From WHSW01 sp963742205 (GTDB lineage Bacteria > Actinomycetota > Thermoleophilia > Solirubrobacterales > 70-9), in assembly GCA_963742205.1 (NCBI GenBank), contig CAVUKZ010000010.1:310001-374000 (forward strand): 64,000 bases of DNA, read 5' to 3'. This document shows positions 8,620 through 18,454 of this stretch, one piece after another. Position 1 is the first letter of the stretch; the number at the start of each line of letters is the position of its first letter. The notes beneath the pieces were generated by a model. That model searched no databases and was not told the origin of the DNA. It was given only the letters and a program-made list of their open reading frames with translations. The position numbers and the translations under genes are program-made.

Positions 8620-9693
8620 TCAGGCGGGGGCGGCGACGCCCGCGAGGTCCGCGAGGCGATCGATCGTGTGCATCCGCTGTGCCGGATCCATGTGCACCGG
8701 CGAGCAGATCAGGCGGTCGACGCCGGCCGCGGCGAGGCGCTCGATCCGCGCCGCGACCTGTTGCTCGTCGCCGACCAGGGAGGTCGCGTCGACCAATTCG
8801 TCCGGGATCGCGTTGTAGGCGTCCTCGCGCTTGCCGTCGAGATAGAGCGATTGGACCTCGTCGGCGACCTCGCCGAACCCGAAGCGATGCGTGAGGTCCA
8901 CGTAGAAGTTGGTGTCGCGGGAGCCCATGCCCCCGAGGTAGAGCAGCAGGCCCGCCTTCACGACCCCGCGCGCCGTGTCGAGGTCGCCGTCGATCGCGAC
9001 CGAAAGCGAGGGCGAGATCTCGAGGTCCTCGCGGGAGCGCCCGCCCTTGGCGAAGCCGGCCTCCAGGTGCTCGCCCCAGGTGTCCTCGAAGGCGTCGGCG
9101 CTGAAGAAGATCGGGATCCAGCCGTCGCAGATCTCGGCCGCCATCTCCACGGACTTGCGCCCGATCGCGCCCACGAACACCGGGATCTCGTTGCGCAGCG
9201 GATGGAAGTTGAGCTTCAGCGCCTTGCCCTGCCCGGTCGTGCCCGGGCCCTCGGCCGGCAGCTGGTAGTGCTTGCCCTGGTGCTCGACGGGGCCCTGGCG
9301 GGCGATGATCTCCCGGACGATCTCGATGTACTCGCGGGTCCGGCCCCATGGCTTCGCGTACGGGACGCCGTACCAGCCCTCGGAGACCTGCGGGCCCGAC
9401 GGGCCGAAGCCGAAGATGAACCGCCCGCCGGAGAGCGTGTCGATCGTCGCCCCCGCCATCGCGGCCGCCGCCGGGGGGCGGGCCGGGACCTGCATGATCG
9501 CGGCCCCGAGCTTGATCTTCTCCGTCTGCGCGGCGAGCCAGGCGAGCACCGAGACGCAGTCCGAGCCGTAGGACTCGGCGACCCACACCGAGTCGAAGCC
9601 CTTGGCCTCGGCCGCGCGCACGGCCTCGAGCGCGTCCGGCCCCTGCGGACCGATCCCCCAGTAGCCGAGGTTCATGCCGAGCTTCAACGCCAC
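8620..9693 (-). CDS. LLM-class F420-dependent oxidoreductase
   Basis: 357 residues from GTG 9693 (MALKLGMNLGYWG). Luciferase-like TIM-barrel features: 'EAVRAAEAKGFDSVWVAESYGSDCVSVLAWLAAQTEKIKLG' at the N-terminus, 'LSGGRFIFGFGPSGPQVSEGWYGVPY' in the middle and 'NEIPVFVGAIGRKSVEMAAEICDGWIP' towards the C-terminus. These are typical of actinobacterial flavin/F420 monooxygenase-like or reductase enzymes; the substrate cannot be told. It ends 11 nt before the WS/DGAT stop on the same strand, so the two may form a lipid-related operon. The start was placed at the GTG because upstream in-frame sequence is Arg-rich and unlike the family. Confidence 0.86.
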   Translation of the reverse strand: MALKLGMNLGYWGIGPQGPDALEAVRAAEAKGFDSVWVAESYGSDCVSVLAWLAAQTEKIKLGAAIMQVPARPPAAAAMAGATIDTLSGGRFIFGFGPSGPQVSEGWYGVPYAKPWGRTREYIEIVREIIARQGPVEHQGKHYQLPAEGPGTTGQGKALKLNFHPLRNEIPVFVGAIGRKSVEMAAEICDGWIPIFFSADAFEDTWGEHLEAGFAKGGRSREDLEISPSLSVAIDGDLDTARGVVKAGLLLYLGGMGSRDTNFYVDLTHRFGFGEVADEVQSLYLDGKREDAYNAIPDELVDATSLVGDEQQVAARIERLAAAGVDRLICSPVHMDPAQRMHTIDRLADLAGVAAPA

Positions 9694-9704
9694 CGCCGGG
9701 GACG

Positions 9705-10997
9705 CTAACAGCCGCAGGCGACTTTGAGCTCGACGAGCGCGTGGTCGATGGCGTGGGCCAGCTCGCCCACCCCCTCGACCGCTTCCGGGTCCGTGCACAG
9801 GCCGATGCCCACGTTGCCGCCGCAGGAGATCGCCGAGATCCGCAGCGCGTGGCCGTCGGCGGGCTCGGCGACCGAGCAGAGGCGCTCGACCGTCCGGCCG
9901 TCCACGGTGAGCGCGGCGCGGGGACCCGGGACGTTGGAGATCGAGAGGCTGAACTCGCCCGGGCCGGCGGCGATCCGCTGGACCGCACGATCGATGTGGT
10001 GAAAGCGCGACAGGGCGTGAAAGAGCTCGTACAGCTCCTCGGCGTCGCCCAGCTCCTTGCGCCGCTCGGTCTCGGCGTTGATGCGCTCGAGGCGCAGCAC
10101 GGGGTCGGTCTCACGCAGGGGGAGGTCGACGTTGAAGAACGAGTCGCGGTTGCCGAGCTCGGTCGCCGACTCGCCGCGATGGTGCAGGCTCACCGGGATC
10201 TGGGCCCGCAGCCGCGGCAGCCGGCGCGCGCCGCTCGCCAGCCAGTCGCGCAGGCCTCCCGCGACGCCGGCGAGGAAGACGTCGTTGACCGTCACGTGGC
10301 CGGGACGGGTCTTGCCGATCGCCCGCAGCTCGGCGAGCGGGACGGCGGTGAAGGCGAGCTCCCGGCGCGAGCCGATCCGCTTGGCCAGCGCGGTGCGGCT
10401 CGCGCGGTGACCGAGCTCGCGCCCGACCGCGCCCGGCAGCCGCGCCAGCTCGCCGAGGCGCGACTGGTGCTCCGGGGCTGCCGGCGCGCCGGCGGGCGAG
10501 GGCTTCGCCTTGGGGGGTTCGCCGGCGTGCTCGTCCCACAGCACCTCGGAGAGGAAGCGCACGCACGTGATCCCGTCGGCCATCGCGTGATGGATGCGGA
10601 CGACGATCAGCTCGCGCCCGTCGTCGAGCGGGCCGACCAGATCGATCGCCCACAGGGGGCGCGCGTGGTCGAGGCGCTCGGACATGATCTCCGAGGCCGC
10701 GGCCCACGCCCCGTCCTCGTCGACACCGGCGGTGCCCTCGCGACGGCGGACGTGGGCGGCGACGTCGAATTGATCGTCGGCCTCCCAGTGCGCGTCGATC
10801 GCCCCGCCCGGGCCGAGCTCGACCCGGTCGCGGCCGCGCGAGCCCTCCGGAAGCCGAGCGTCGACCGAAGCGCGCAGCCGCTCGAGGTCGAGCGGCTCGA
10901 CCGCCGGCTCGAGCACGAGCACCTTCAGCGTGTGGCCGGCGATCGCCGGCGATTCCAGCGCCAGGATGTGCGCGTCGTCCGGACTCAGGCGCTCCAC
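9705..10997 (-). CDS. wax ester synthase / diacylglycerol acyltransferase (WS/DGAT)
   Basis: 430 residues, the usual length. The catalytic motif HHAMADG is near residue 135 ('VRIHHAMADGITCVRFL'). The family PLW-like motif appears as 'RPLWAIDLVGPLDDGRELIVV', and a C-terminal 'SLSISNVPGPRAALTVDGR' matches the NVPGP signature of WS/DGAT proteins. It would esterify acyl-CoA to diacylglycerol or a fatty alcohol, making storage lipid at the membrane or lipid droplet. A TAGGTT hexamer (reverse complement of 11004-11009) lies 6 nt before GTG 10997, predicting a leaderless message. Confidence 0.93.
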   Translation of the reverse strand: MERLSPDDAHILALESPAIAGHTLKVLVLEPAVEPLDLERLRASVDARLPEGSRGRDRVELGPGGAIDAHWEADDQFDVAAHVRRREGTAGVDEDGAWAAASEIMSERLDHARPLWAIDLVGPLDDGRELIVVRIHHAMADGITCVRFLSEVLWDEHAGEPPKAKPSPAGAPAAPEHQSRLGELARLPGAVGRELGHRASRTALAKRIGSRRELAFTAVPLAELRAIGKTRPGHVTVNDVFLAGVAGGLRDWLASGARRLPRLRAQIPVSLHHRGESATELGNRDSFFNVDLPLRETDPVLRLERINAETERRKELGDAEELYELFHALSRFHHIDRAVQRIAAGPGEFSLSISNVPGPRAALTVDGRTVERLCSVAEPADGHALRISAISCGGNVGIGLCTDPEAVEGVGELAHAIDHALVELKVACGC

Positions 10998-11089
10998 GCG
11001 GTCAACCTAGCGCCCGCCATTCCATCCCGTTTGACGCGTCCACCGAAGATGAGAGGCTCGCACGGCCCGGACCCGACCAAGGAGGAGAA

Positions 11090-11407
11090 ATGTCGGACCC
11101 CTCTTACCGCCTCGCGTTGCTGATCCCGCTCGTGGCGCTCGCGCTCGGCCTCGCGGCATGCGGGGACGCAACGGTGTCGAAAAGCGAGATCGAGGACAAG
11201 GCGACCTCGGCGCTCGCGAAGGCCGCCGGCCAGACTCCGAAGTCGATCAGCTGCCCTGACGATCTGGACGCGAAGGCAGGCGCGCAGGAGACCTGCATCC
11301 TCACCGCCGACGACGGCACCACGTTCAACATGACCGCGACGGTCAAGTCCGTGGACGGCGACAACACCGAGCTCACCTTCCAGGTCGCCGACCACGCGAG
11401 CAACTGA
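11090..11407 (+). CDS. DUF4333-domain lipoprotein
   Basis: 105 residues with a strong ribosome site (AAGGAGGAG) just before ATG 11090. A signal peptide runs 'LALLIPLVALALGLAAC' and ends in a lipobox Cys, so the protein is likely anchored outside the membrane. The mature part 'VSKSEIEDKATSALAKAAGQTPKSISCPDDLDAKAGAQETC' followed by 'GTTFNMTATVKSVDG' is the DUF4333 pattern, with two Cys that probably form a disulfide. The function of this actinobacterial domain is unknown. It stands alone, with a HAD gene converging 10 nt downstream. Confidence 0.88.
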   Translation: MSDPSYRLALLIPLVALALGLAACGDATVSKSEIEDKATSALAKAAGQTPKSISCPDDLDAKAGAQETCILTADDGTTFNMTATVKSVDGDNTELTFQVADHASN

Positions 11408-11417
11408 CGCTGGATGC

Positions 11418-12068
11418 CTACCGAAGCGGGGTCGAGTCCAAGCGCTCCCGCAGCTGGACCAGCGACTCGAAGACGTCGACGGCGCCGGCATCGCGCAGCT
11501 CGGCCTCGGAGAAGCCGCCGGTGAGCACGGCGATCGTCTTCACGTCGGCCCGCGATGCCGCCTCGATATCCCACGTGGAGTCCCCGACCATCACCCCGGA
11601 GAGCTCGCCGGCCTTCTGCATCGCGGCCGCGACAAGGTCGGGCTCGGGCTTGGTCCGCTCGACGTCGGCGGAGGTCGTGTAGGCCTCGAGCAGCTCCGCG
11701 GCGTCGAGCAGCTCGATGTAGTGCTCGGCCTCCTCCTCCTTCGCCGAGCTCGCGAGCACGATCGGGTGGTCGCGCTCGCGCAGCGCAGCGAGTAGCTCGC
11801 TGGCGCCCTCGAACGCCCGCACCTCGTCGATCAGCTCGCCGTAGCGGCGGCCCTCGGCCTCGCGGATCGCATCCCCGAGGCGCTCCTCGACGTCCTGCCC
11901 GGCGACGGCGGCGACGAGCTGATCGCCGCCCATGCCGATGTGGCGGTGGATTCGCCAGACGGGCGGCGTGACGTCATGCTCGCGAAACGCGCGGTACCAC
12001 GCGATCGCGTGGTGGTAGTTGGAGTCGACGAGCGTGCCGTCGACGTCGAGGATTGCCGCGGTTGCCAT
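11418..12068 (-). CDS. HAD-superfamily phosphatase (phosphoglycolate-phosphatase-like)
   Basis: 216 residues. HAD motifs are complete: motif I 'AILDVDGTLVDSNYHH' (nucleophile Asp8, general acid Asp10), motif II 'PIVLASSAKEEEAEHY' (Ser/Thr), motif III Lys in 'VERTKPEPDLV', and motif IV 'GVMVGDSTWDIEAASRAD'. A helical cap domain lies between motifs I and II, as in PGP/beta-phosphoglucomutase types. The substrate is uncertain. It lies 29 nt downstream of the osmolyte ABC operon on the same strand and may be its last gene. Confidence 0.9.
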   Translation of the reverse strand: MATAAILDVDGTLVDSNYHHAIAWYRAFREHDVTPPVWRIHRHIGMGGDQLVAAVAGQDVEERLGDAIREAEGRRYGELIDEVRAFEGASELLAALRERDHPIVLASSAKEEEAEHYIELLDAAELLEAYTTSADVERTKPEPDLVAAAMQKAGELSGVMVGDSTWDIEAASRADVKTIAVLTGGFSEAELRDAGAVDVFESLVQLRERLDSTPLR

Positions 12069-12097
12069 GGCTCAGGAGGCCGCGTCGGATCGAACGT

Positions 12098-13096
12098 CTA
12101 CTCGATATACCCGAACTCCTGCAGGTACTCCTGCGCCGCCTGCTCGGGCTTCTCCTTGTCGATGTCCACCCGGGCGTTCAGCTCCTGCATCACCTCGAGC
12201 GAGAGGTTGCTCTGCACCTTCTCGATCGTGGTGCCGAAGTCAGGCCCGGCGTCGTCGGCGGCCTGCTTGCTGGCGATGAACATCACGTTGCCCGCCGGCA
12301 GCACGTGCTTGTCGTCCTCCAGGGTGACGTAGTCGTTGGAGGTGAACAGCTGCGCGTCGGTCGTGAAGACGATCGACAGATCCGCCTGGCCCTTGTCGAG
12401 CACGTCGTAGCGGAGCCCGATGTCGACCGGCGTGAACGACTTGAAGTCGAGGTTGTAGTACTTCTGCAGCCCCACCAGGCAGTCGATCCGCTGCCGGCAC
12501 TCCGGCGATCCGTAGAGGGCCAGGTCCTGCGACTTGCCCTGGAGGTCGGAGATCGTCGACACGCCGAGCTCGTCGGCCTTCGACTTCAGCATCCCGACCG
12601 CATTCGCGCTCGAGAACGGCGTCGGCGGGAACGACACGAGACCGAGATCGGTGAACTCCTGCTTCGACTCGTCGTAAGCCTGCTGGGCGTCACCCGGGAC
12701 GTCCTCCGGATTGGTGTCGAAGAATGACGTCAGCGCGGTCGAGGTGTACTCGGGATAGCCGCTGATGTCGCCGTTCTGCAGCGCCTTCAGCGCGACCTGC
12801 TCGTCGCCGAGGTTCAGGTCGGTATCGACGTTGTAGCCGGCGGCCGCGAGCCCCTGGGCGTAGATCTCGCCGAGGATGTACTGCTCGGTGAAGTTCTTGG
12901 ACCCGATCGTGAGGTCGATCTGCCCGTTGTCCGGGTTCGACTGGATCAGGTTGTCGGTCGAGCCGGTGGCGCTCGTATCGCCGCTGGTCGAGGACGAGCT
13001 GGTGGAGTCGTCGCTGCCGCAAGCGACGAAGGCCAGGGTCAGGCCGAGTACGGCGAGCAACGCGAACAGCGTTCGCAGACGGGGGTGGGTGCGCAT
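12098..13096 (-). CDS. glycine betaine/choline ABC transporter substrate-binding lipoprotein
   Basis: 332 residues from ATG 13096, preceded by GGAGG at good spacing. The signal peptide ends in a lipobox, 'LTLAFVACGSDDS', with Cys26. The OpuAC-type domain shows 'ITIGSKNFTEQYILGEIYAQGLAAAGYNVD'-like sequence at its start ('DLTIGSKNFTEQYILGEIY'), then 'SGYPEYTSTALTSFF' and 'DKGQADLSIVFTTDAQLF', the usual OpuCC/OsmF pattern. It delivers quaternary amines to the two permeases upstream. The gene follows the permease genes in the same operon (ATPase-permease-permease-binding protein). Confidence 0.92.
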   Translation of the reverse strand: MRTHPRLRTLFALLAVLGLTLAFVACGSDDSTSSSSTSGDTSATGSTDNLIQSNPDNGQIDLTIGSKNFTEQYILGEIYAQGLAAAGYNVDTDLNLGDEQVALKALQNGDISGYPEYTSTALTSFFDTNPEDVPGDAQQAYDESKQEFTDLGLVSFPPTPFSSANAVGMLKSKADELGVSTISDLQGKSQDLALYGSPECRQRIDCLVGLQKYYNLDFKSFTPVDIGLRYDVLDKGQADLSIVFTTDAQLFTSNDYVTLEDDKHVLPAGNVMFIASKQAADDAGPDFGTTIEKVQSNLSLEVMQELNARVDIDKEKPEQAAQEYLQEFGYIE

Positions 13097-13151
13097 CGGG
13101 GTGTTTCCTCCCTCTCGTGTTACTCCGCTGCTTCGCGGACAGGGTGAAAGC

Positions 13152-13880
13152 CTATGCGGTTGCACGGGCGGCCTCCCGCTCGAGCCTGATCCCGCGGGGG
13201 GTGAGCAGGCGCTGGACTACGGACAGGGCGAGCTCGAAGGCGAGCGCCAGCAGCGCGACCAGGATCGCCCCGGCCAGCACGCCCTCGGGCCCGAAGTTGG
13301 AGCCGTTGATGATGTAGTCGCCGAGCGTCACCACGCCGACCAGGGGCGCGATCGTGGCCGTCGCGATGATGTTGATCGCGCCGGTCCGCACCCCGCCCAT
13401 GATCGTCGGCACCGCGAGCGGCAGCTCGACCTTGCGGATCACCTCCCACTCGGTCATCCCGATACCCCGGGCGGCCTCGACCGCGTCGCGGTCGACCTGG
13501 CGGATGCCGACGAAGGTGTTGGTGAGGATGGGCGGGATCCCGAGCACCAGCAGGGCGATCGTCAGGTTGAACACGCCGACCCCGATGAACGCCGCGACGA
13601 TCGCGATCAGGCCGAGCTCGGGGATGGCGCGGCCGGCGTTGCCGATCGCCACGGCAAAGCCTTCTCCGGAGCCGCGGTGGCCGAACCAAACCCCGAACGG
13701 GAGCGCGACCGCGACCGAGGCTGCCAGCGCGACGACGCTGATCCAGACGTGCGTCCAGAGCAGCGGGAGCACGTCCGAGAGCCCGCCCACCTCCACCCCG
13801 CCAGGCCCGATCCGAGGGCTGAAGATGAATTCGATCGCGCCGCCGAAGGAGCTGAAGATGTCGGCGAGGGGCAGCGTCAT
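13152..13880 (-). CDS. osmoprotectant ABC transporter permease (second)
   Basis: 242 residues from ATG 13880, which overlaps the stop of the first permease (ATGA). It has six hydrophobic segments, with the EAA loop 'DAVEAARGIGMTEWEVIRKVELPLAVPTIMGGVR' (cytoplasmic contact with the ATPase) near residues 125-158. 'PPILTNTFVGIRQVD' before it and 'TIAPLVGVVTLGDYIINGSN' after it are typical of OpuCB/OpuCD. It pairs with the neighbouring permease to form the membrane channel of the importer. Confidence 0.93.
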   Translation of the reverse strand: MTLPLADIFSSFGGAIEFIFSPRIGPGGVEVGGLSDVLPLLWTHVWISVVALAASVAVALPFGVWFGHRGSGEGFAVAIGNAGRAIPELGLIAIVAAFIGVGVFNLTIALLVLGIPPILTNTFVGIRQVDRDAVEAARGIGMTEWEVIRKVELPLAVPTIMGGVRTGAINIIATATIAPLVGVVTLGDYIINGSNFGPEGVLAGAILVALLALAFELALSVVQRLLTPRGIRLEREAARATA

Positions 13881-14682
13881 GCGGGCTTTGCGGCCCTCCC
13901 GGTGCTCAGGATCCTGCGGGTGAAGGTCCCGAGCCGGCCGTGCTCGGTGGTCCGCGGCGAGCGCCAGCGTGTGAGCCGGCTCTGGATCAGCATCAGGACC
14001 AGGTCGAGCAGCACCGCCATCGCCAGCAGGATCATGGTCGGGATGAAGATCCCCGTCTTGAACAGGTCCTGTCCGATCGCGAAGTAGAGCGGCCCGCCAA
14101 GGCCGCCACCGCCGGCGAAGGTCGCGAGGCTCGCGATTGCGACCGTCGAGACCGTCGCGATCCGAACCCCGGCGATGATCTCCGGGACCGCGAGCGGCAG
14201 CTCGACCCGCCGAAAGAGCTGCTGGTCGGTCATCCCCATCCCTCGGCCCGCGTCCTTGGTCGATGCCGGGACGTTGGCGAGTCCGATGACGATGTTGCGA
14301 TAGATGATCTGCAGCGTGTAGAGACAGAGCGCGACTACCGCCGTGACGTTGCCGCGCCCGGTGATCGGCAGCAACAGCAGGAAGAGCGCGATCGAGGGGA
14401 TCGTGTAGATCACGCCGGTGATCCCGGTGAAGGCCGGGATCAGCCAGCGGCGCCGGTGCGAGATCACGACCAGGCCGAAGGCGATAACGAATCCGATCGC
14501 CACCGAGGCGAGAACGATCGCGAGGTGCTCCAGGGTGGGGCTGACGTAGTCGGAGAGGTGATCGAAGACGTAGTCGAAGCAGATCCCGTCGTTGCGGCCG
14601 ACGCAACTCGTCGCCCCCTGTCCCGCCTCGCGCACGAATCCGTCACCGGACTGCGCGAGCGGGATCGCGAATTCGGCAAGCA

Positions 14683-14683
<1 letters not shown>
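13877..14683 (-). CDS. osmoprotectant ABC transporter permease (first)
   Basis: 268 residues. Start ATG 14683 overlaps the ATPase stop as TGATG. Six hydrophobic segments; the EAA loop is 'ASTKDAGRGMGMTDQQLFRRVELPLAVPEIIAGVRIATV'. An N-terminal extension 'FDYVFDHLSDYVSPTLEHLAIVLASVAIGF' precedes the first core helix, as is usual for OpuC permeases. Together with the next gene it forms a heterodimeric pore. Spacing and overlaps show one transcript with the ATPase. Confidence 0.93.
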
Positions 14684-15882
<1,199 letters not shown>

Positions 15883-15926
15883 CTCGCCGGCGATCGTACC
15901 CGCCGCGCGCGGGATTACGCTCGCGA

Positions 15927-17378
15927 GTGGTGACCGAGCCGCTCTCCGGCCGCGCGAATCCCTGGTGGGTGCTGGTCGGATCGTGCACCGGGTTGTTCGT
16001 GCTGATGCTCGACTCGACCGTGGTCACCCTCGCGCTACCGGCGATCCGCCGCGACCTCCACGCAAGCCTCGACGGCCTGCAATGGATCCAGAACGCCTAC
16101 CTGCTGACGCTCGCCGCGACCGTGGTCACGGCCGGCCGGCTGGGCGACATCGTCGGCCGCCGGCGGGTCTTCGTGTGGGGCATGGTGCTGTTCGCAGTCG
16201 GTTCGCTGGTCGCCGGCGCCGCGGGCACCGAGGAGGTGCTGGTGGCCGGCAGGGTGCTGCAGGGCGTGGGTGGCGCCGCGTTGCTCTCGCTGTCGCTGGC
16301 CCTGACCACGGCGGCGTTCCCGCCCGAGCTGCAGCCGCGGGCGCTCGGGATCTGGGCCGCGGTCTCAGCGGTGGCGCTCGCCATCGGACCGCTGGTCGGC
16401 GGGGTGCTGATCGAGGCGGCGAGCTGGCGCTGGATCTTCTTCATCAACCTGCCCGTCGCCGTCGCCGGAATCGTGATCCTCACCACCCGGGGCGAGGAGT
16501 CGCGCGATCCATCGGCATCGCGGGTGGACCTCGCCGGGGTGGCGGTCCTCGCCGCGGGCCTCGCGACGGGGGTCCTGGCATTGGTCCAGGCGGACGAGTG
16601 GAGCACCGGAGAGACGCTGGCGGTGGCCGCGGTGAGCGTCGCGCTGCTGATCGGCTTCTGGGTGCTCGAGCACCGGCGCGAGTCGCCCCTGGTGGACTTC
16701 TCGCTGTTTCGCAACCGCCCGTACCTCGGCGCCACCGCCGCCGCCTTCGCGCTCGTGGGCGCCTACTGGGTGGTGATGTACTTCCAGCCCCAGTACCTGC
16801 AGGAGGAGCTCGGGTACGGGGCGGTCGCCGCCGGGGCGCTGATCCTGCCCGTGACCGTGCCGATGGCCGTCTTCTCGCCCTTCTCCGGCCGCCTGATCGC
16901 CGCCTTCGGGCCGCGCGCGACGATGACCGTCGGCATGTTGTTCGGCCTCGCCGGCATCGTCCTGCAGGCGCTCACCGTGACCAACGGCAGCTACGCCGCC
17001 ATGATCCCCGGGTTCGCCTGCTTCGGCATCTCGCTGGCGCTCGTCTACGCGCCGATGTCGACCGCCGCGATGGCCGCGATGCCGGGCTCGAAGTGCGGGA
17101 TCGCCTCCGGCGTGCTCGCCATGACCCGAGTGCTCGCGGGCGCGGTGCTGCTCGCGATCAGCGGCGCGCTGTTCCAGGCCGACCTCCCGTCGCACATCCA
17201 CGGCGCCGCCGGTGAGGCGGGCTACGCCGACGCCGTCGCGCGTGCGTTGATTCCCTCGGCGGTCGTCCTCCTCGTGGGCACCGCGCTCACCTGGCTCTGG
17301 GTCCGAGGGCCCTCACGGCAGGGAGACCCGCCCGGCGACCCGGCCCACCACCAGCATCACCGGCGGTTCCACCTCTAA
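15927..17378 (+). CDS. MFS transporter, DHA2 (14-helix drug:H+ antiporter) type
   Basis: 483 residues from GTG 15927, with about 14 hydrophobic segments. 'LMLDSTVVTLALPAIRRDLHASLDGLQWIQNAYLLTLA' is the conserved first-helix region of the EmrB/QacA group (D and the WIQNAYLL stretch). 'GRLGDIVGRRRVFVWGM' is the helix 2-3 loop motif A. It likely exports drugs or other hydrophobic compounds, but the substrate cannot be predicted. A TACGCT hexamer 5 nt upstream of the GTG suggests a leaderless start. It is divergent from the ABC importer operon. Confidence 0.9.
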   Translation: MVTEPLSGRANPWWVLVGSCTGLFVLMLDSTVVTLALPAIRRDLHASLDGLQWIQNAYLLTLAATVVTAGRLGDIVGRRRVFVWGMVLFAVGSLVAGAAGTEEVLVAGRVLQGVGGAALLSLSLALTTAAFPPELQPRALGIWAAVSAVALAIGPLVGGVLIEAASWRWIFFINLPVAVAGIVILTTRGEESRDPSASRVDLAGVAVLAAGLATGVLALVQADEWSTGETLAVAAVSVALLIGFWVLEHRRESPLVDFSLFRNRPYLGATAAAFALVGAYWVVMYFQPQYLQEELGYGAVAAGALILPVTVPMAVFSPFSGRLIAAFGPRATMTVGMLFGLAGIVLQALTVTNGSYAAMIPGFACFGISLALVYAPMSTAAMAAMPGSKCGIASGVLAMTRVLAGAVLLAISGALFQADLPSHIHGAAGEAGYADAVARALIPSAVVLLVGTALTWLWVRGPSRQGDPPGDPAHHQHHRRFHL

Positions 17379-17438
17379 CGCCGCCCCGCCCCCCGCGCGG
17401 CTCGTCAGGGGTCGGCGATGGCATGATCCCGCCCTGTC

Positions 17439-18409
17439 GTGATCGATCCGCTCGGACGCTGGCGCGAACACGGGGAGAAACCCGACTTCGCGGGCCTTCT
17501 GACCTACGGCGGGCTGCCGTACACCGAGGACCCGGCCGAACTGGCCGGCGTCGACGTGGCGATCGTGGGCGCGCCGACCGACGACCTGGTCTCCGACCGC
17601 CCCGGGACCCGGTACGGGCCGCGCGCGATCCGCGCGGCGAGCTGCCCGGCCGGGCCGCACCTCGAGGCCGGCGTCGACGGGCTCTCCGAGCTCAGGGTCG
17701 TCGACTTCGGCGACGCCCCGGTGTTGCCGGCGGACCCCGCCACCTCGCTTGCCGCGATCGAGCGGACCGTGGGCGAGGTCGTCGCGGCCGGCGCCGTGCC
17801 CATCGTGCTCGGTGGTGACCACTCGATCGCCGAGCCTGACATCCGCGCCTGCGCGCAACCGCACGGCAGCGTCGGGCTCGTTCACTTCGACACCCACACG
17901 GACACCGGCACGCAGGTCTTCGGGGTCGAGGTGTCGCACGGGACGCCCATGTACCACCTGGTCGAGCAGGGTCAGGTGGACGGCAAGCGCTACGCGCAGA
18001 TCGGCCTGCGCGGCTACTGGCCGGGAGAGCCCGAGTTTGGCTGGCAGCGCGAACACGGGATCACGAGCCTCTTCATGCACGACGTGCGCGATCTCGGCAT
18101 CCGCGAGGTGGTCAAGCGGGCGGCGGCGGTCGCCGGCGACGGGCCGACCTTCCTCTCGGTCGACATCGACGTGCTCGACCCGGCGTTCGCGCCCGGCACC
18201 GGCACGCCCGAGCCGGGCGGGATGACCTCGGCCGATCTCCTCTGGGCGCTGCCGGGAGCTCGCGGGGCAACTGGACATCATCGGGGCCGAGGTCGTCGAG
18301 GTGATTCCCGACCGCCGTCGGCCCGGCCGACGTGACCTCCGTGGTCGCCGACCGGATCGTGCGCGAGATCATCACGGGGCTCGCGGTCCGCCGCCGCTCC
18401 GAAGCCTGA
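17439..18409 (+). CDS. agmatinase/arginase-family ureohydrolase (C-terminus frameshifted twice)
   Basis: About 322 residues if two extra bases are removed. Binuclear metal ligands are all present: 'GGDHSIAEPD' (His), 'HFDTHTDTG' (D-x-H-x-D) and 'SVDIDVLDPAFAPGTGTPEPGG' (D-x-D). The last feature, with G-T-P-E-P-G-G, is the strongest ureohydrolase mark. After 'MTSADLLWAL' the frame needs +1 corrections at about 18253 (CTGCCGGGAG) and about 18309 (GACCGCCGTC). It then reads 'RELAGQLDIIGAEVVEVIP...' to TGA 18409, the expected C-terminal helix. As sequenced it would end at 18335 with an Arg-rich tail. The substrate (agmatine, guanidinobutyrate or other) is not decided. Confidence 0.83.
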
Positions 18410-18454
18410 ACCGACCGCGCCGAGCGCCGCGGGCGCCCCTGCGAAACTGGGGCC

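Noticed and set aside
13152..14606. Long Arg/His-rich minus-strand frame across both ABC permeases
   Set aside because: Only its last 242 codons are the second permease. The upstream part is an out-of-frame shadow of the first permease.
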